Shown here: piece after piece, positions 41,577 through 50,628 of the stretch
Layout: every line of letters begins with the position of its first letter
How positions within the stretch are numbered: the stretch's first letter is position 1
Source of the DNA: an uncultured Eubacterium sp.
GTDB taxonomy: Bacteria > Bacillota > Clostridia > Lachnospirales > Lachnospiraceae
Assembly: GCA_910584595.1 (NCBI GenBank)
Contig: CAJUBQ010000005.1
Location: forward strand, 1-64,000
DNA length: 64,000 nt
Direction: 5' to 3'
The notes under the pieces: model-generated
What the model saw: only the letters and a program-made list of their open reading frames with translations
Told to the model about the DNA's origin: nothing
Databases searched by the model: none
Program-made: the position numbers and the translations under genes

Positions 41577-42788
41577 ATGAAACAGCATTTACTGCATACC
41601 CCGGAAGGTGTCAGAGATATCTATCAGGGAGAATGCGAAAAGAAACTATATCTGGAAGATAAATTACACAATATATTAAAAACTTATGGCTATCATCCGA
41701 TTCAAACCCCGTCTTTTGAATTTTTTGATATTTTTGGAAAAGAAGTCGGTACGACAAAGTCGAAAGATTTATATAAGTTTTTTGACCGTGAGGGGAATAC
41801 GCTCGTACTCCGTCCGGATATCACGCCTTCGATTGCACGTGTAGCGGCGAATTATTTTATGGAAGAATCTATGCCGATCCGTTTTTGTTATAAAGGGAAT
41901 ACGTTTATCAATACAGGGAGTCTGCAGGGGCGACTGAAAGAAAACACGCAGTTAGGGGCAGAGCTCATTGGTGATAATACGGTGGACGCAGATGCAGAGA
42001 TTTTGTCGATGGTGGTAGAATGCCTGCTTCATGCAGGATTAAAGGAATTTCAATTAAGTGTCGGACATGTAGGTATCCTGCAGGGAATGATGGAAGCGGC
42101 GGGCTTTGATGAAGAGGAAGAAGATATTTTATGTGACCTTATCAGCAACAATAACTTTTTTGGAGTCGAAAGCTTTATCGAAGCCAGACATCTGGATGAA
42201 GGATTAAAACGTCTGTTTGGTGTGATTGGCAGACTTTATCAGTCTGCAGAAGAATTTCAGGCTGTCCGCGCGGCGGCAGGGAACTATCCAAAGATTCAGG
42301 CAGCAATGGAGCATTTGGAAAAGCTGCAGTCATTGGCTCTGCTTTATGGGATTGATAAATATATCAGCTTTGAGCTTGGTGTGATGAGCAGCTATAAATA
42401 TTACTCTGGCATTATCTTTCATGGCTATACATTTGGAAGCGGTGAACCGATCGTAAAAGGCGGCAGGTATGACCGTTTGTTAAAGCATTTTGGCAAAGAT
42501 GCGCCGGCTATTGGATTTGTAATTGTGACAGATCAGCTTATGGCAGCGCTGTCCAGACAGCATATTGATACGCCGATGGAACACCTTGGACAGCTGGTTG
42601 TATATGATGAAGCGCATCGGGAAGACGCAGTGATTTATGCAAGGAAGCAGCGGGCAGCCGGATGCAGTGTGGAATTGATCTTAAAAGCAGCCGGGCGGAC
42701 AAATGCAGATTATGAAGCATATGCAAAACGCAGGCAGATTGCAAGAGTACAGTTTATGGATGGAAACGAACCAGTCAAAGTGTTTTGA
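41577..42788 (+). CDS. hisZ: ATP phosphoribosyltransferase regulatory subunit HisZ
   Basis: 403 aa, AAGGAG before the ATG. Class-II aminoacyl-tRNA-synthetase-like fold without synthetase function: TPEGVRDIYQGEC, LRPDITPSIARVAA, QLGAELIG, and GGRYDRLLKHFG. It activates the short HisG in an octameric complex that starts histidine synthesis. Followed by hisG. The length and absence of an anticodon-binding domain distinguish it from HisRS. Confidence 0.94.
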   Translation: MKQHLLHTPEGVRDIYQGECEKKLYLEDKLHNILKTYGYHPIQTPSFEFFDIFGKEVGTTKSKDLYKFFDREGNTLVLRPDITPSIARVAANYFMEESMPIRFCYKGNTFINTGSLQGRLKENTQLGAELIGDNTVDADAEILSMVVECLLHAGLKEFQLSVGHVGILQGMMEAAGFDEEEEDILCDLISNNNFFGVESFIEARHLDEGLKRLFGVIGRLYQSAEEFQAVRAAAGNYPKIQAAMEHLEKLQSLALLYGIDKYISFELGVMSSYKYYSGIIFHGYTFGSGEPIVKGGRYDRLLKHFGKDAPAIGFVIVTDQLMAALSRQHIDTPMEHLGQLVVYDEAHREDAVIYARKQRAAGCSVELILKAAGRTNADYEAYAKRRQIARVQFMDGNEPVKVF

Positions 42789-42812
42789 TGGATATGGATG
42801 GAGATAAGATTT

Positions 42813-43481
42813 ATGGAAGAAAACAGATATTTGACGTTTGCTCTTGGCAAAGGCAGGCTTGCCAAAAAGACATTGGCGTTGTTTGAAAGAATCGGCATTA
42901 CCTGTGAAGAAATGAAAGATAAAGATACAAGAAAGCTGATTTTTGTGAATGAAGAAGAAAAAATGCGCTTTTTTTTGTCAAAAGGGCCGGATGTGCCGAC
43001 TTATGTGGAATATGGCGCAGCGGATATCGGAATTGTTGGAGAAGACACGATATTGGAAGAAAACCGTAAGATTTTTGAAGTGCTGGATCTTGGATTTGGC
43101 AAGTGCCGGATGTGCGTCTGCGGGCCCAATGAGGCAGGAGAGCTTTTGCAGAAACGGGAATGGATCCGGGTAGCTTCCAAGTATCCGAGAATTGCAAAAG
43201 ATTATTTTTATAATAAAAAACATCAGACGGTAGAAATCATAAAATTAAACGGATCCATTGAACTGGCTCCGATGGTAGGCTTGTCGGAGGTGATTGTGGA
43301 TATTGTAGAAACCGGATCCACACTGCGTGAAAACGGACTGCAGGTGTTGGAAGAAGTCTGTCCTTTGTCTGCCAGAATGGTTGTCAATCCGGTCAGTATG
43401 AAAATGGAACATGAACGCATCACCAGGCTGATTGCTCTGTTAAAAGAAGAGCTGAGCAAAGAAACGATTGAGACGAGATAA
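42813..43481 (+). CDS. hisG: ATP phosphoribosyltransferase, short form HisG
   Basis: 222 aa from ATG 42813 (GGAG nine nt before). First step of histidine synthesis: ATP + PRPP to PR-ATP. Short-form HisG lacking the C-terminal regulatory domain, consistent with hisZ upstream. Motifs: TFALGKGRLAKKTLALF, YVEYGAADIGIVGEDT and the PRPP site EVIVDIVETGSTLRENGL. Confidence 0.95.
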   Translation: MEENRYLTFALGKGRLAKKTLALFERIGITCEEMKDKDTRKLIFVNEEEKMRFFLSKGPDVPTYVEYGAADIGIVGEDTILEENRKIFEVLDLGFGKCRMCVCGPNEAGELLQKREWIRVASKYPRIAKDYFYNKKHQTVEIIKLNGSIELAPMVGLSEVIVDIVETGSTLRENGLQVLEEVCPLSARMVVNPVSMKMEHERITRLIALLKEELSKETIETR

Positions 43482-43499
43482 AACAGGGAGTGAATAGCA

Positions 43500-44795
43500 T
43501 TGAGAATTGTAAAACTGACAAAAGAAACGACGAAAAATTTACTGGAAGAGCTGCTGCAAAGAAGTCCGAACAGCTATGGTGAGTATGAAAGCCGGGTCAA
43601 TGAAATTATTGAAAATGTTCGGGCCAAACGGGATGAGGCAGTCTTTGACTATACGAAACGTTTTGACGGGGCACAGATTTGTGCAGAAAATATTCTGGTT
43701 ACAAAAGATGAGATTCAGAAAGCTTATGAACAAGTAGATCCGTCTTTACTTAAGGTCATTCGTGTAGCGCTTGTGAATATCAGAAGCTTTCATGAAAAAC
43801 AGCGTCAGCAGTCCTGGTTTGCTTCTGAGGAAAATGGAATATTATTGGGACAAAAAATTACGCCGTTGAAAACAGCCGGTGTGTATGTTCCCGGCGGCAA
43901 AGCAGTGTATCCGTCCTCGGTGCTGATGAACATCGTTCCGGCGAAGGTGGCCGGCGTAGATCGGATTATTATGACTACACCGCCGGATCAGAATGGAGAC
44001 GTCTGTCCGTCTACGTTAGTCGCTGCAAAAGAAGCAGGCGCGGATGAAATCTACAAAGTCGGAGGCGCACAGGCGATTGCGGCGATGGCATTTGGTACAC
44101 AGAGCATACCGCAGGTAGACAAGATTGTGGGACCGGGAAATATTTATGTAGCGCTTGCAAAAAAAGCAGTGTTTGGTTATGTCAGCATTGATTCTATTGC
44201 AGGACCAAGCGAGATTTTAGTATTGGCGGATGAAACGGCAAATCCGGTATATGCCGCTGCGGATTTGCTTTCACAGGCAGAGCATGATGAGATGGCTTCT
44301 GCCATACTCATTACGACCTCGATGGAACTTGCACAGAAGGTTTCAAAAGAAACAGACCGGTTTTTAGAAAAGCTGTCACGCAAACAGATTATTCAAAAAT
44401 CTCTGGACCGTTACGGGTATATTTTGGTAGCGGAAAGTATGGATGAGGCAATACAGGCCGCAAATGAAATTGCCTCGGAGCATTTGGAAATACTTACAAA
44501 AGATCCGTTTGAGACGATGACGAAAATAAGAAATGCAGGGGCAATATTTGTAGGCCCATACAGCAGCGAGCCATTAGGCGATTATTTTGCAGGGCCAAAT
44601 CATGTGCTTCCGACAAATGGCACAGCCAGATTTTTCTCAGCGTTGAGCGTGGACGATTTTATTAAAAAATCAAGTATTATTTCTTATTCCAGAGAGGCGC
44701 TGGAGCCTGTGTATAAAGACATTGTACAGTTTGCACAATCCGAACAGCTGACGGCACATGCAAACTCCATCAAGGTGCGTTTTGAAGACAAATGA
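43500..44795 (+). CDS. hisD: Histidinol dehydrogenase
   Basis: 431 aa. TTG start at 43500, about nine nt after AGGGAG. Two-step NAD-dependent oxidation of histidinol to histidine, zinc enzyme. Motifs: VPGGKAVYPSSVLMN, VGGAQAIAAMAFGT, GPGNIYVA, SIAGPSEILVLAD, SQAEHDEMA (Zn His), EHLEI and GPNHVLPTNGTARF. Followed by ~210 bp of AT-rich DNA before hisIE. Confidence 0.96.
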   Translation: MRIVKLTKETTKNLLEELLQRSPNSYGEYESRVNEIIENVRAKRDEAVFDYTKRFDGAQICAENILVTKDEIQKAYEQVDPSLLKVIRVALVNIRSFHEKQRQQSWFASEENGILLGQKITPLKTAGVYVPGGKAVYPSSVLMNIVPAKVAGVDRIIMTTPPDQNGDVCPSTLVAAKEAGADEIYKVGGAQAIAAMAFGTQSIPQVDKIVGPGNIYVALAKKAVFGYVSIDSIAGPSEILVLADETANPVYAAADLLSQAEHDEMASAILITTSMELAQKVSKETDRFLEKLSRKQIIQKSLDRYGYILVAESMDEAIQAANEIASEHLEILTKDPFETMTKIRNAGAIFVGPYSSEPLGDYFAGPNHVLPTNGTARFFSALSVDDFIKKSSIISYSREALEPVYKDIVQFAQSEQLTAHANSIKVRFEDK

Positions 44796-45005
44796 TTCGT
44801 TTTTAAATGACAATAATAATGGAGTTTAAATAGTTGATTTAGAAATAAATAAGGATAAAAAGACAAGCAAATGGTTTAAGTGATTTACATACAGTTCCTA
44901 AGAAACATTATGGTTAAGAAAATACGATTTTGGAAAATATAAATTAAGAAAACAAAGATAAATTTAAAATAATTGGTAGAAATAATTGATAGAAAGGTTT
45001 GTGCT

Positions 45006-46286
45006 ATGGAACAGAAAATATTAGCGGCTACGTTGTATTTAAAAGACGGAGTGCCCGTAAAGGGGCCGGATGATCTGACTCCCGCAGGAGATTTGAACTT
45101 TCTTGCAAAAGTATACAATGATGGCGGCATTGATAAAATATTTGTATTTGATTTGTCAAACGACGATCAGGAACATGAAAAAAACATACATGTGATTCGG
45201 GAATTAAATCGGCTGACGGAAATACCAACTTGCGGCGGGGGAAATGTGAACCGTCTGGAAGATATTAAAAAGCTGTTATATGCAGGGTGTAAACAAGTAC
45301 TGATTAACGGTTCCAAGTCGTATTGTTTTGCGCTGGTGGATGAGGCGTCTTCCCGGTTTGGGCATGAAAAAATTCTGGTATCGGTTAAAAATATTGATTT
45401 TGTGTTTAAACATAAAGAAGTTATCAAAGAAAAGATTCATGAAATGCTTGTGATGGAACCTAAAATGCTGGATTCCATTGAAAATCTGACCGATACGCAG
45501 TATGTTGCGCTCTGTGAAAAAAACGATTTGGAGCATATGTTAAATATTTTGCAGCGTGAACATTCCCGCGGCATTTACGGCTCGTTTTTAAATGATGTTG
45601 AAATCAATGCCATGGAGCTGAAATCAACACTTTCTGCGCATGGCATTAAAATGGATAATTTTGAGCCTGCATTAAAATGGAAGGATTTTAAATTAAATGC
45701 GGATGGCCTGATTCCTGTGATTGCGCAGGATTACCGTACAGGCAAGGTTCTGATGTTAGCCTATATGAATGAAGAAGCTTTTAACAAAACAATTACGACC
45801 GGAAAAATGACCTACTACAGCAGAAGCCGCAAAGAACTGTGGATGAAAGGAGCTACCTCCGGAAATATTCAGTATGTGAAAGTGCTGACCGCGGACTGTG
45901 ATAAAGACACGATTCTTGCCAAAGTATCCCAGGTAGGCGTAGCCTGTCACACAGGGCAGTACAGTTGTTTTCACAATGAGATCGTACATAAGGAATATAT
46001 TGAACGCAACCCTCTGAAAGTGTTTGAAGACGAATACGCGATTATTCATGACCGTAAAATCCATCCAAAAGAAGGCTCTTATACAAACTATCTGTTTGAT
46101 AAAGGCCTGGATAAGATACTCAAAAAGGTTGGAGAAGAAGCGACGGAAATTGTAATTGCAGCGAAAAATCCGGACGCAGAAGAGATGAAATATGAAGCGG
46201 CTGATTTTCTGTATCATTTGATGGTATTAATGGTAGAAAAAGGACTGACCTGGGAAGATATTACTGGAGAGCTTTCACAGCGTTAA
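45006..46286 (+). CDS. hisIE: HisIE fused to an N-terminal HisA/HisF-like domain
   Basis: 426 aa from ATG 45006 (GAAAGG ~10 nt before). Residues ~1-210 resemble a degenerate HisA/HisF (beta-alpha)8 barrel: LYLKDGVPVKG, AKVYNDGGIDKIFVFDLSN, IPTCGGGNVNRLEDIKKLL and AGCKQVLINGS. Residues ~215-320 are HisI, PR-AMP cyclohydrolase, with Zn/Mg motifs SRSRKELWMKGATSGN and CHTGQYSCF. Residues ~330-426 are HisE, PR-ATP pyrophosphatase (VGEEATEIVIAAKN, EAADFLYHLMVLM). Ordinary HisIE is ~200-230 aa. No complete hisA or hisF is in the window, and the barrel lacks a recognisable full catalytic pair, so it is probably structural or regulatory. Confidence 0.9.
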   Translation: MEQKILAATLYLKDGVPVKGPDDLTPAGDLNFLAKVYNDGGIDKIFVFDLSNDDQEHEKNIHVIRELNRLTEIPTCGGGNVNRLEDIKKLLYAGCKQVLINGSKSYCFALVDEASSRFGHEKILVSVKNIDFVFKHKEVIKEKIHEMLVMEPKMLDSIENLTDTQYVALCEKNDLEHMLNILQREHSRGIYGSFLNDVEINAMELKSTLSAHGIKMDNFEPALKWKDFKLNADGLIPVIAQDYRTGKVLMLAYMNEEAFNKTITTGKMTYYSRSRKELWMKGATSGNIQYVKVLTADCDKDTILAKVSQVGVACHTGQYSCFHNEIVHKEYIERNPLKVFEDEYAIIHDRKIHPKEGSYTNYLFDKGLDKILKKVGEEATEIVIAAKNPDAEEMKYEAADFLYHLMVLMVEKGLTWEDITGELSQR

Positions 46287-46387
46287 ATGTTAAGGAATTT
46301 TTCACAGCATCTAAAAAAATGGAATAGCAGGAACCTGTCTGCATAAAATATAACAAGTAAAAACAGATTTGATTTTAGGAGTTACCG

Positions 46388-46684
46388 ATGCTTGGAAATG
46401 ATTATGCGCAGGCGAGAAAACAATATGTGGAAGAAGTGCGGCGGTCTTTTCATCATGTACAGCCGGATGAATATGAGGAAGAACTGCAGGCAGGAACCGC
46501 ATCGTTTTTTAAGGTGCGGCTGCTGATTGCAGTCTGCATTTTTGCGGCTTTTGTTCTGTGTGACAGGACAGGGAGCCGTTTTTATAATTATACAACGAAA
46601 GAAGTTGTATCCATGCTGAAACAAGAACGGTTTCAATCACAGCTGGATGCGATACGGGAGGCGTGGAATTCGCTTTCAGAGTGA
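46388..46684 (+). CDS. Small single-pass membrane protein of unknown function
   Basis: 98 aa, TTTAGGAG before the ATG. An N-terminal acidic helical part (YAQARKQYVEEVRRSFHHV), one membrane helix (LLIAVCIFAAFVLC, ~residues 43-57) and a short outer part (YNYTTKEVVSMLKQERFQSQ). No family recognised. Stands between hisIE and a strong terminator, 101 nt after hisIE. Confidence 0.75.
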   Translation: MLGNDYAQARKQYVEEVRRSFHHVQPDEYEEELQAGTASFFKVRLLIAVCIFAAFVLCDRTGSRFYNYTTKEVVSMLKQERFQSQLDAIREAWNSLSE

Positions 46685-46791
46685 AGTAAAGGTATGGGAG
46701 CGCCGTAACTGCGGACATATTATCACATCTTAAGAATATTTATATAAAGTAAAAGAAAAAGACATACTTGAACACATAGAAAAGACAGCAG

Positions 46792-46840
46792 AATAACAGC
46801 ACAGGAGATATGTTTATCGTATCTTCTGTGCTGTTATTTT
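46792..46840 (+). terminator. Strong intrinsic terminator after the his region
   Basis: AATAACAGCACAGGAGATA pairs with TATCTTCTGTGCTGTTATT (one mismatch) around a 9-nt loop, followed by TTATAA. Nineteen-base stem; symmetric A/T ends allow use from both sides. Confidence 0.85.
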
Positions 46841-46936
46841 ATAATAAGAATAAAAACAAATGTAACAATGTAAAAAATAACTCTAAATGTCACAAATAAG
46901 AAAATTCGGCAACACATCCAACAATATGTAAAACTA

Positions 46937-46965
46937 TTTACATGAAAGCGCAGATCGGTTATGAT
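46937..46965 (+). promoter_or_regulatory. Promoter for the first GH4 gene
   Basis: TTTACA (46937-46942), 17 bp, TATGAT (46960-46965), 42 bp before the ATG, followed by AAAGGAG. It lacks the RpiR-type boxes found in front of the EIIA and second GH4 genes. Confidence 0.6.
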
Positions 46966-47007
46966 CTCCTCATCCAAAGAAATCATAGGAAATGAAAGGA
47001 GCATACA

Positions 47008-48333
47008 ATGAAAACTTATAATTTATGTATTGTTGGCGGCGGCAGCACTTATACGCTGGGCTTTTTAAAATCGTTTGTAAGATTAAGAGATGAATTTCCG
47101 ATTAAGAAGCTGACGCTGTTTGATATTGACAAAGAGCGTCAGGAGAAGATTGGCAAATATGGTGAAATTCTTTTTCAGGAAAGATTTCCGCAGCTGGAAT
47201 TTATGTATACAATGGATAAGCGTGAGGCTTATGAAGGCATGGACTTTGTTTTCATGCAAATGCGTGCCGGCGGCCTTAAGATGCGTGCGGAAGATGAACA
47301 TATTCCATTCCGTATGGGACTCATCGGACAGGAGACTTGCGGCGCAGGTGGTATGGCTTACGGACTGCGCTCTTGTGCAGATATGATTCAGGCAGTCCAT
47401 GACATTCGTACGTATGCGCCAAATGCCTGGATCCTCAATTATTCGAACCCGGCGGCAATTGTGGCTGAGGCGTTAAGAAGAGAATTTCCGGACGACCAAC
47501 GGATTTTAAATATTTGCGATCAGCCGGAAAATGTAGTGCGCTCTTGCTCTCGTCTGCTTGGCTGTGACTGGAAAGATTTGGATCCGGTTTACTTTGGTTT
47601 AAACCACTATGGCTGGTTTACGCATATGTATGATGTACATACCGGTGAGGATTTGCTGCCGCAGATACGAAACAGGATTGCCGAGAATGGTTTTTTGCCG
47701 CAAGATGCTGAGCAAAGAGATCAGTCCTGGCTGGATACTTATGGCATGGTGCAGACGATGATGCATGATTTTCCTGACTATCTGCCAAATACTTATAATC
47801 AGTATTATCTTTATCCGCAGTATAAGGCAGCCCATTTAAATCCGCATGTCACACGTGCAGATGAAGTAATGGCAGGAAGAGAAAAACGGGTATTTGACGA
47901 ATGCGAACAGGTCATTGCAGAAGGGAAGCTTGGCGATCGCTTCCATACGATTTCCGACGCACATGCAGAAATGATGATTCAGGTAGCAGAATCTATTGCA
48001 TATAACCGTAACGACCGTCATATTGTGATTGTGGAAAATAACGGGGCAATCGCAAATATGCAAAATGACGCCATGGTAGAAGTCGTATGCGAGTTGGGGA
48101 TGCATGGCCCTCGTCCGATGCGGGTAGGAAACATCCCACAGTTTTATCTGGGGTTATTAGTCAATCAGGTATCTTGTGAAAAGCTGCTGGTGGATGCTTA
48201 TTTTGAGAACTCATATCAAAAAGCATTGCAGGCATTCACACTGAACCGTCTGATTGGCGACGCGAAAAAGGCCAGAGAAGTCCTGGATGCTCTTATGGAA
48301 GCAAACGAAGGCATGTGGCCAAAGCTGCAGTAA
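47008..48333 (+). CDS. Family 4 glycosidase, probable 6-phospho-alpha-glucosidase
   Basis: 441 aa, the length of GlvA/MalH enzymes. GH4 enzymes use NAD+, Mn2+ and a redox mechanism. The NAD-binding start is CIVGGGSTYTLGFLKSF; substrate loops include GQETCGAGGMAYGL and NYSNPAAIVAEALRR; metal ligands are C170 in NICDQPEN and H200 in FGLNHYGW. Known 6-P-alpha-glucosidases carry CDMP and beta enzymes CNVP at this point; CDQP is a variant of the alpha type. It hydrolyses phosphorylated disaccharides brought in by a PTS. Convergent with the double RpiR gene. A paralog lies at 51.6 kb. Confidence 0.9.
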   Translation: MKTYNLCIVGGGSTYTLGFLKSFVRLRDEFPIKKLTLFDIDKERQEKIGKYGEILFQERFPQLEFMYTMDKREAYEGMDFVFMQMRAGGLKMRAEDEHIPFRMGLIGQETCGAGGMAYGLRSCADMIQAVHDIRTYAPNAWILNYSNPAAIVAEALRREFPDDQRILNICDQPENVVRSCSRLLGCDWKDLDPVYFGLNHYGWFTHMYDVHTGEDLLPQIRNRIAENGFLPQDAEQRDQSWLDTYGMVQTMMHDFPDYLPNTYNQYYLYPQYKAAHLNPHVTRADEVMAGREKRVFDECEQVIAEGKLGDRFHTISDAHAEMMIQVAESIAYNRNDRHIVIVENNGAIANMQNDAMVEVVCELGMHGPRPMRVGNIPQFYLGLLVNQVSCEKLLVDAYFENSYQKALQAFTLNRLIGDAKKAREVLDALMEANEGMWPKLQ

Positions 48334-48354
48334 TGAGAGTTTTTATTTTGTCAT

Positions 48355-49926
48355 TTATTTTTTCCGGACAATCAACTCAATGAAGATCTGAATGATCGTA
48401 AGCATACCAAGGCGGGTGTTAACGTCTACCTGACGGTATTGTTCATTTTTATCATTTGCGCATAGTCCGTAAGTGCAGGCTTTTAAAAGTGGGCTGTCCG
48501 CTTCACAGGTAAGTAAAATACTGCAAATGCCCTGTTCTTTTGTTTTTTCAAGGGCGCTCAGATAGCGGGTATCTCCATGAGCGGTAATTAAAAATAAAAT
48601 GCTGTTGCTGCTCATCTCACTGGCAAGTCCGGTCAGCAGATGAGGCCATTCCAGCAAAATAGAAGGGGAATCCAGTGCGGTTAATATGGCATGGAGGTAT
48701 TTGGCTGCAATAGAACTTAATGCATTTCCATAAATATATACCGGACGGCCACTGGTTAACAAATCAGCAATCGTGTCTAAAGATGCCGTATCACTATTTT
48801 CGACGTTATCGTGAAATCGGGCGATGGAGTGAGAAATCAGACCGTTTGCAAAAAACAGCGGATCCTGCTGTTTGCCCAGGCAGCTGCGAATCTGGTATTT
48901 TAGTTCGTTGAAACCCTGAATTCCCAGTTTCTGGCAGAAGCGGACAATGGTAGCGCCGGAAGTATAAAGACGCTGTTCCAGATCTTTTAAACCGAAAAAC
49001 GCACACTCTAAAAGGTGGTTTTCCAGGTAGTCTAAAATTTGTTGTTCCGTTTCCGTCAGAGCCAGATCATGTGCCTGCCTGAAAAGCGGAAGCGTATGCA
49101 AATTTGGACGGTCTGCTTCCGCAGGAAGCTCTTTTGAATGGGAAGGGAGCTCCTGCAGGTATTGCAGATAAGCTCGTACGATTAATTGGATGACATAAAA
49201 CGCAGGAAGTCTCGAAGTAAATTCAGCGCCGCAGTTTTCACGCTGATTCGTAAAAAAATGAAAATGAATCGTGGAAAATGCAGCAATGGCATTGTTCGTG
49301 CAGGGAGTAATGGAGAGCACCGGAATGTCATTCATATGCGCCAGCTTGGCCAGATTTTTAGTAGGTGTAAAATCTCCGGTTATGCTGATTAAAATGAGCA
49401 GGGCTTTTGCAGGAAGATGGTGCAAAATATGCTCCCCGACGCGGAATGCATCAATTTTGTATACTTTCTGCCGCCCGATAGAAAATAACAGTTTTTCAAA
49501 ATAGTCTGTCAGAATGGATGTAACACCGCCAGGCGCCCACAAATAAAAGGAACAATCACTGTCTAAAAAGCGAAAGGTCTGGTAGAGCTGTTCATCTTGT
49601 ATCAGCCGGGCAGTGCTTTCGATCTCCTGTGAAAGTGTGTCAAGAAGACAGGCGGTGTTTGTGGCGTCTTCTGCGGTATTTATAGTGACGCAAGACAGTT
49701 CGTTTGTCTGTTGGCGCAGCGCGTATTTCAGCTCCGCAAAGCCGGAATAACCCAGTTTTTTGCAGAAGCGCAGAACGGTAGCCGTGGAGTAGGATACAGC
49801 GGCTGCAAATGTTTGAATGCTCATGTCCGGGATTTGCTGCGGGTTTTTATAGATGAATTGAAGGATATCTAATTCATTTCTGGTAAGGTTTTTAATAACA
49901 GCATTTGTTAAATGAAGATTCACCAT
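48355..49926 (-). CDS. Tandem double RpiR regulator (HTH-SIS-HTH-SIS)
   Basis: 523 aa, twice the usual ~260-290. First half: HTH_6 (RNELDILQFIYKNPQQIPDM; FAAAVSYSTATVLRFCKKLG) then a SIS domain with ALLILISITGDFTPTKNLAK. Second half, from ~residue 280: a second HTH (ALTETEQQILDYLEN; LYTSGATIVRFCQKLGIQGF) and a second SIS (VYIYGNALSSIAAKYLH; ILFLITAHGDTRYLSALE). The two halves have diverged clearly. RpiR proteins sense sugar phosphates through SIS and bind palindromic operators. Divergent from the EIIA gene, so probably controls the shared region at 49.96-50.1 kb. AAAGGAG precedes the ATG. Confidence 0.9.
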   Translation of the reverse strand: MVNLHLTNAVIKNLTRNELDILQFIYKNPQQIPDMSIQTFAAAVSYSTATVLRFCKKLGYSGFAELKYALRQQTNELSCVTINTAEDATNTACLLDTLSQEIESTARLIQDEQLYQTFRFLDSDCSFYLWAPGGVTSILTDYFEKLLFSIGRQKVYKIDAFRVGEHILHHLPAKALLILISITGDFTPTKNLAKLAHMNDIPVLSITPCTNNAIAAFSTIHFHFFTNQRENCGAEFTSRLPAFYVIQLIVRAYLQYLQELPSHSKELPAEADRPNLHTLPLFRQAHDLALTETEQQILDYLENHLLECAFFGLKDLEQRLYTSGATIVRFCQKLGIQGFNELKYQIRSCLGKQQDPLFFANGLISHSIARFHDNVENSDTASLDTIADLLTSGRPVYIYGNALSSIAAKYLHAILTALDSPSILLEWPHLLTGLASEMSSNSILFLITAHGDTRYLSALEKTKEQGICSILLTCEADSPLLKACTYGLCANDKNEQYRQVDVNTRLGMLTIIQIFIELIVRKK

Positions 49927-49962
49927 ATAAGAAACTCCTTTTGAAAAAACAGGTTCGATTTC

Positions 49963-50106
49963 CTGAAATTTTTTTCATAGAATGAAATCATTTCGACTTT
50001 GGTATATCCTTCCGGATTTGTTTTGGACTATTCACAAATAAAGAAGGAACGGTTATAGTGGTATTAGTTATTATAACGGTAAACAAACGTGCACGCAACA
50101 AAAATA
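49963..50106 (+). promoter_or_regulatory. Promoter/operator region upstream of the EIIA gene (copy 1)
   Basis: Palindromes GAAATCATTTC (49984-49994) and GTTATTATAAC (50067-50077) flank a promoter TTCACA (50031-50036), 17 bp, TATAGT (50054-50059). The same arrangement with nearly the same sequence recurs before the second GH4 gene. GAAAT-N-ATTTC is the type of site bound by RpiR regulators; binding here is inferred. Confidence 0.75.
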
Positions 50107-50124
50107 TGAAGGAGAGTTTGATAG

Positions 50125-50592
50125 ATGGGATTATTCAGCAAAAAGAAAAAAGAAGCATTTGTTTGTCCAATGACGGGCATTCTGCATCCGATGGAGGATG
50201 TGCCTGATCCTGTGTTTTCAGAAAAAACGATGGGAGACGGATTTGCCGTAGAGCTGACAGGCACAGAGGTAAAAGCGCCGGTCAGCGGAACGATAACAGC
50301 TGCCTTTCCTACAGGACATGCTTTTGGTATTACGACAAAAGATGGGATGGAAGTGCTGATTCATATTGGAATTGAAACGGTAGCTTTAAATGGAGCGGGT
50401 TTTGAGATAAAGATGAAGCAGAATGATACGGTCAAACAAGGAGATGTGCTGGTGGCTGTAGATGTGGAGTATTTAAAGGAGCAAGGCAAATCGCTGTATT
50501 CACCTGTAATTTTTACCGGAGGGCAGACGGTTGAACTGTTAAAGACCGGGAGTGTGCAGGCCGGAGAAGAAAATATTATTAAAATCCAATAA
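50125..50592 (+). CDS. PTS glucose-family EIIA component
   Basis: 155 aa, AAGGAG before the ATG. Crr-type EIIA: PMTGILHPMEDVPDPVFSEK, GDGFAVEL, KAPVSGTITAAFPTGHAFGI (H65) and LIHIGIETV with the phosphorylated H80. It takes phosphate from HPr and passes it to an EIIB, most likely the EIICB at 52.9 kb, which has no EIIA of its own. Single gene between two minus-strand RpiR genes, with its own promoter and terminator. Confidence 0.95.
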   Translation: MGLFSKKKKEAFVCPMTGILHPMEDVPDPVFSEKTMGDGFAVELTGTEVKAPVSGTITAAFPTGHAFGITTKDGMEVLIHIGIETVALNGAGFEIKMKQNDTVKQGDVLVAVDVEYLKEQGKSLYSPVIFTGGQTVELLKTGSVQAGEENIIKIQ

Positions 50593-50628
50593 AAAAAGAT
50601 CCCCTGACAGATGCAGGGGATCTTTTTT
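50592..50628 (+). terminator. Intrinsic terminator between the EIIA and RpiR genes
   Basis: AAAAAAGATCCCCTG and CAGGGGATCTTTTTT form a 15-bp perfect stem with a 6-nt loop; A and T runs make it bidirectional. It touches the end of the minus-strand RpiR gene. Confidence 0.9.

Larger units (their letters stand above)
46685..47007. other. Intergenic region of ~320 bp before the glucoside locus
   Basis: Contains the bidirectional terminator (46792-46840) and a promoter (46937-46965). I see no additional gene and no clear catabolite-responsive element. Confidence 0.6.

Noticed and set aside
41389..41580. 63-codon frame between recU and hisZ
   Set aside because: It starts on the -35 box of a perfect promoter, has no ribosome site and an unlikely composition; the region is best read as the his leader.
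46937..46965. Catabolite-responsive element (TGAAAGCG...) near the first GH4 promoter
   Set aside because: Only the left half matches the cre consensus; the right half does not.
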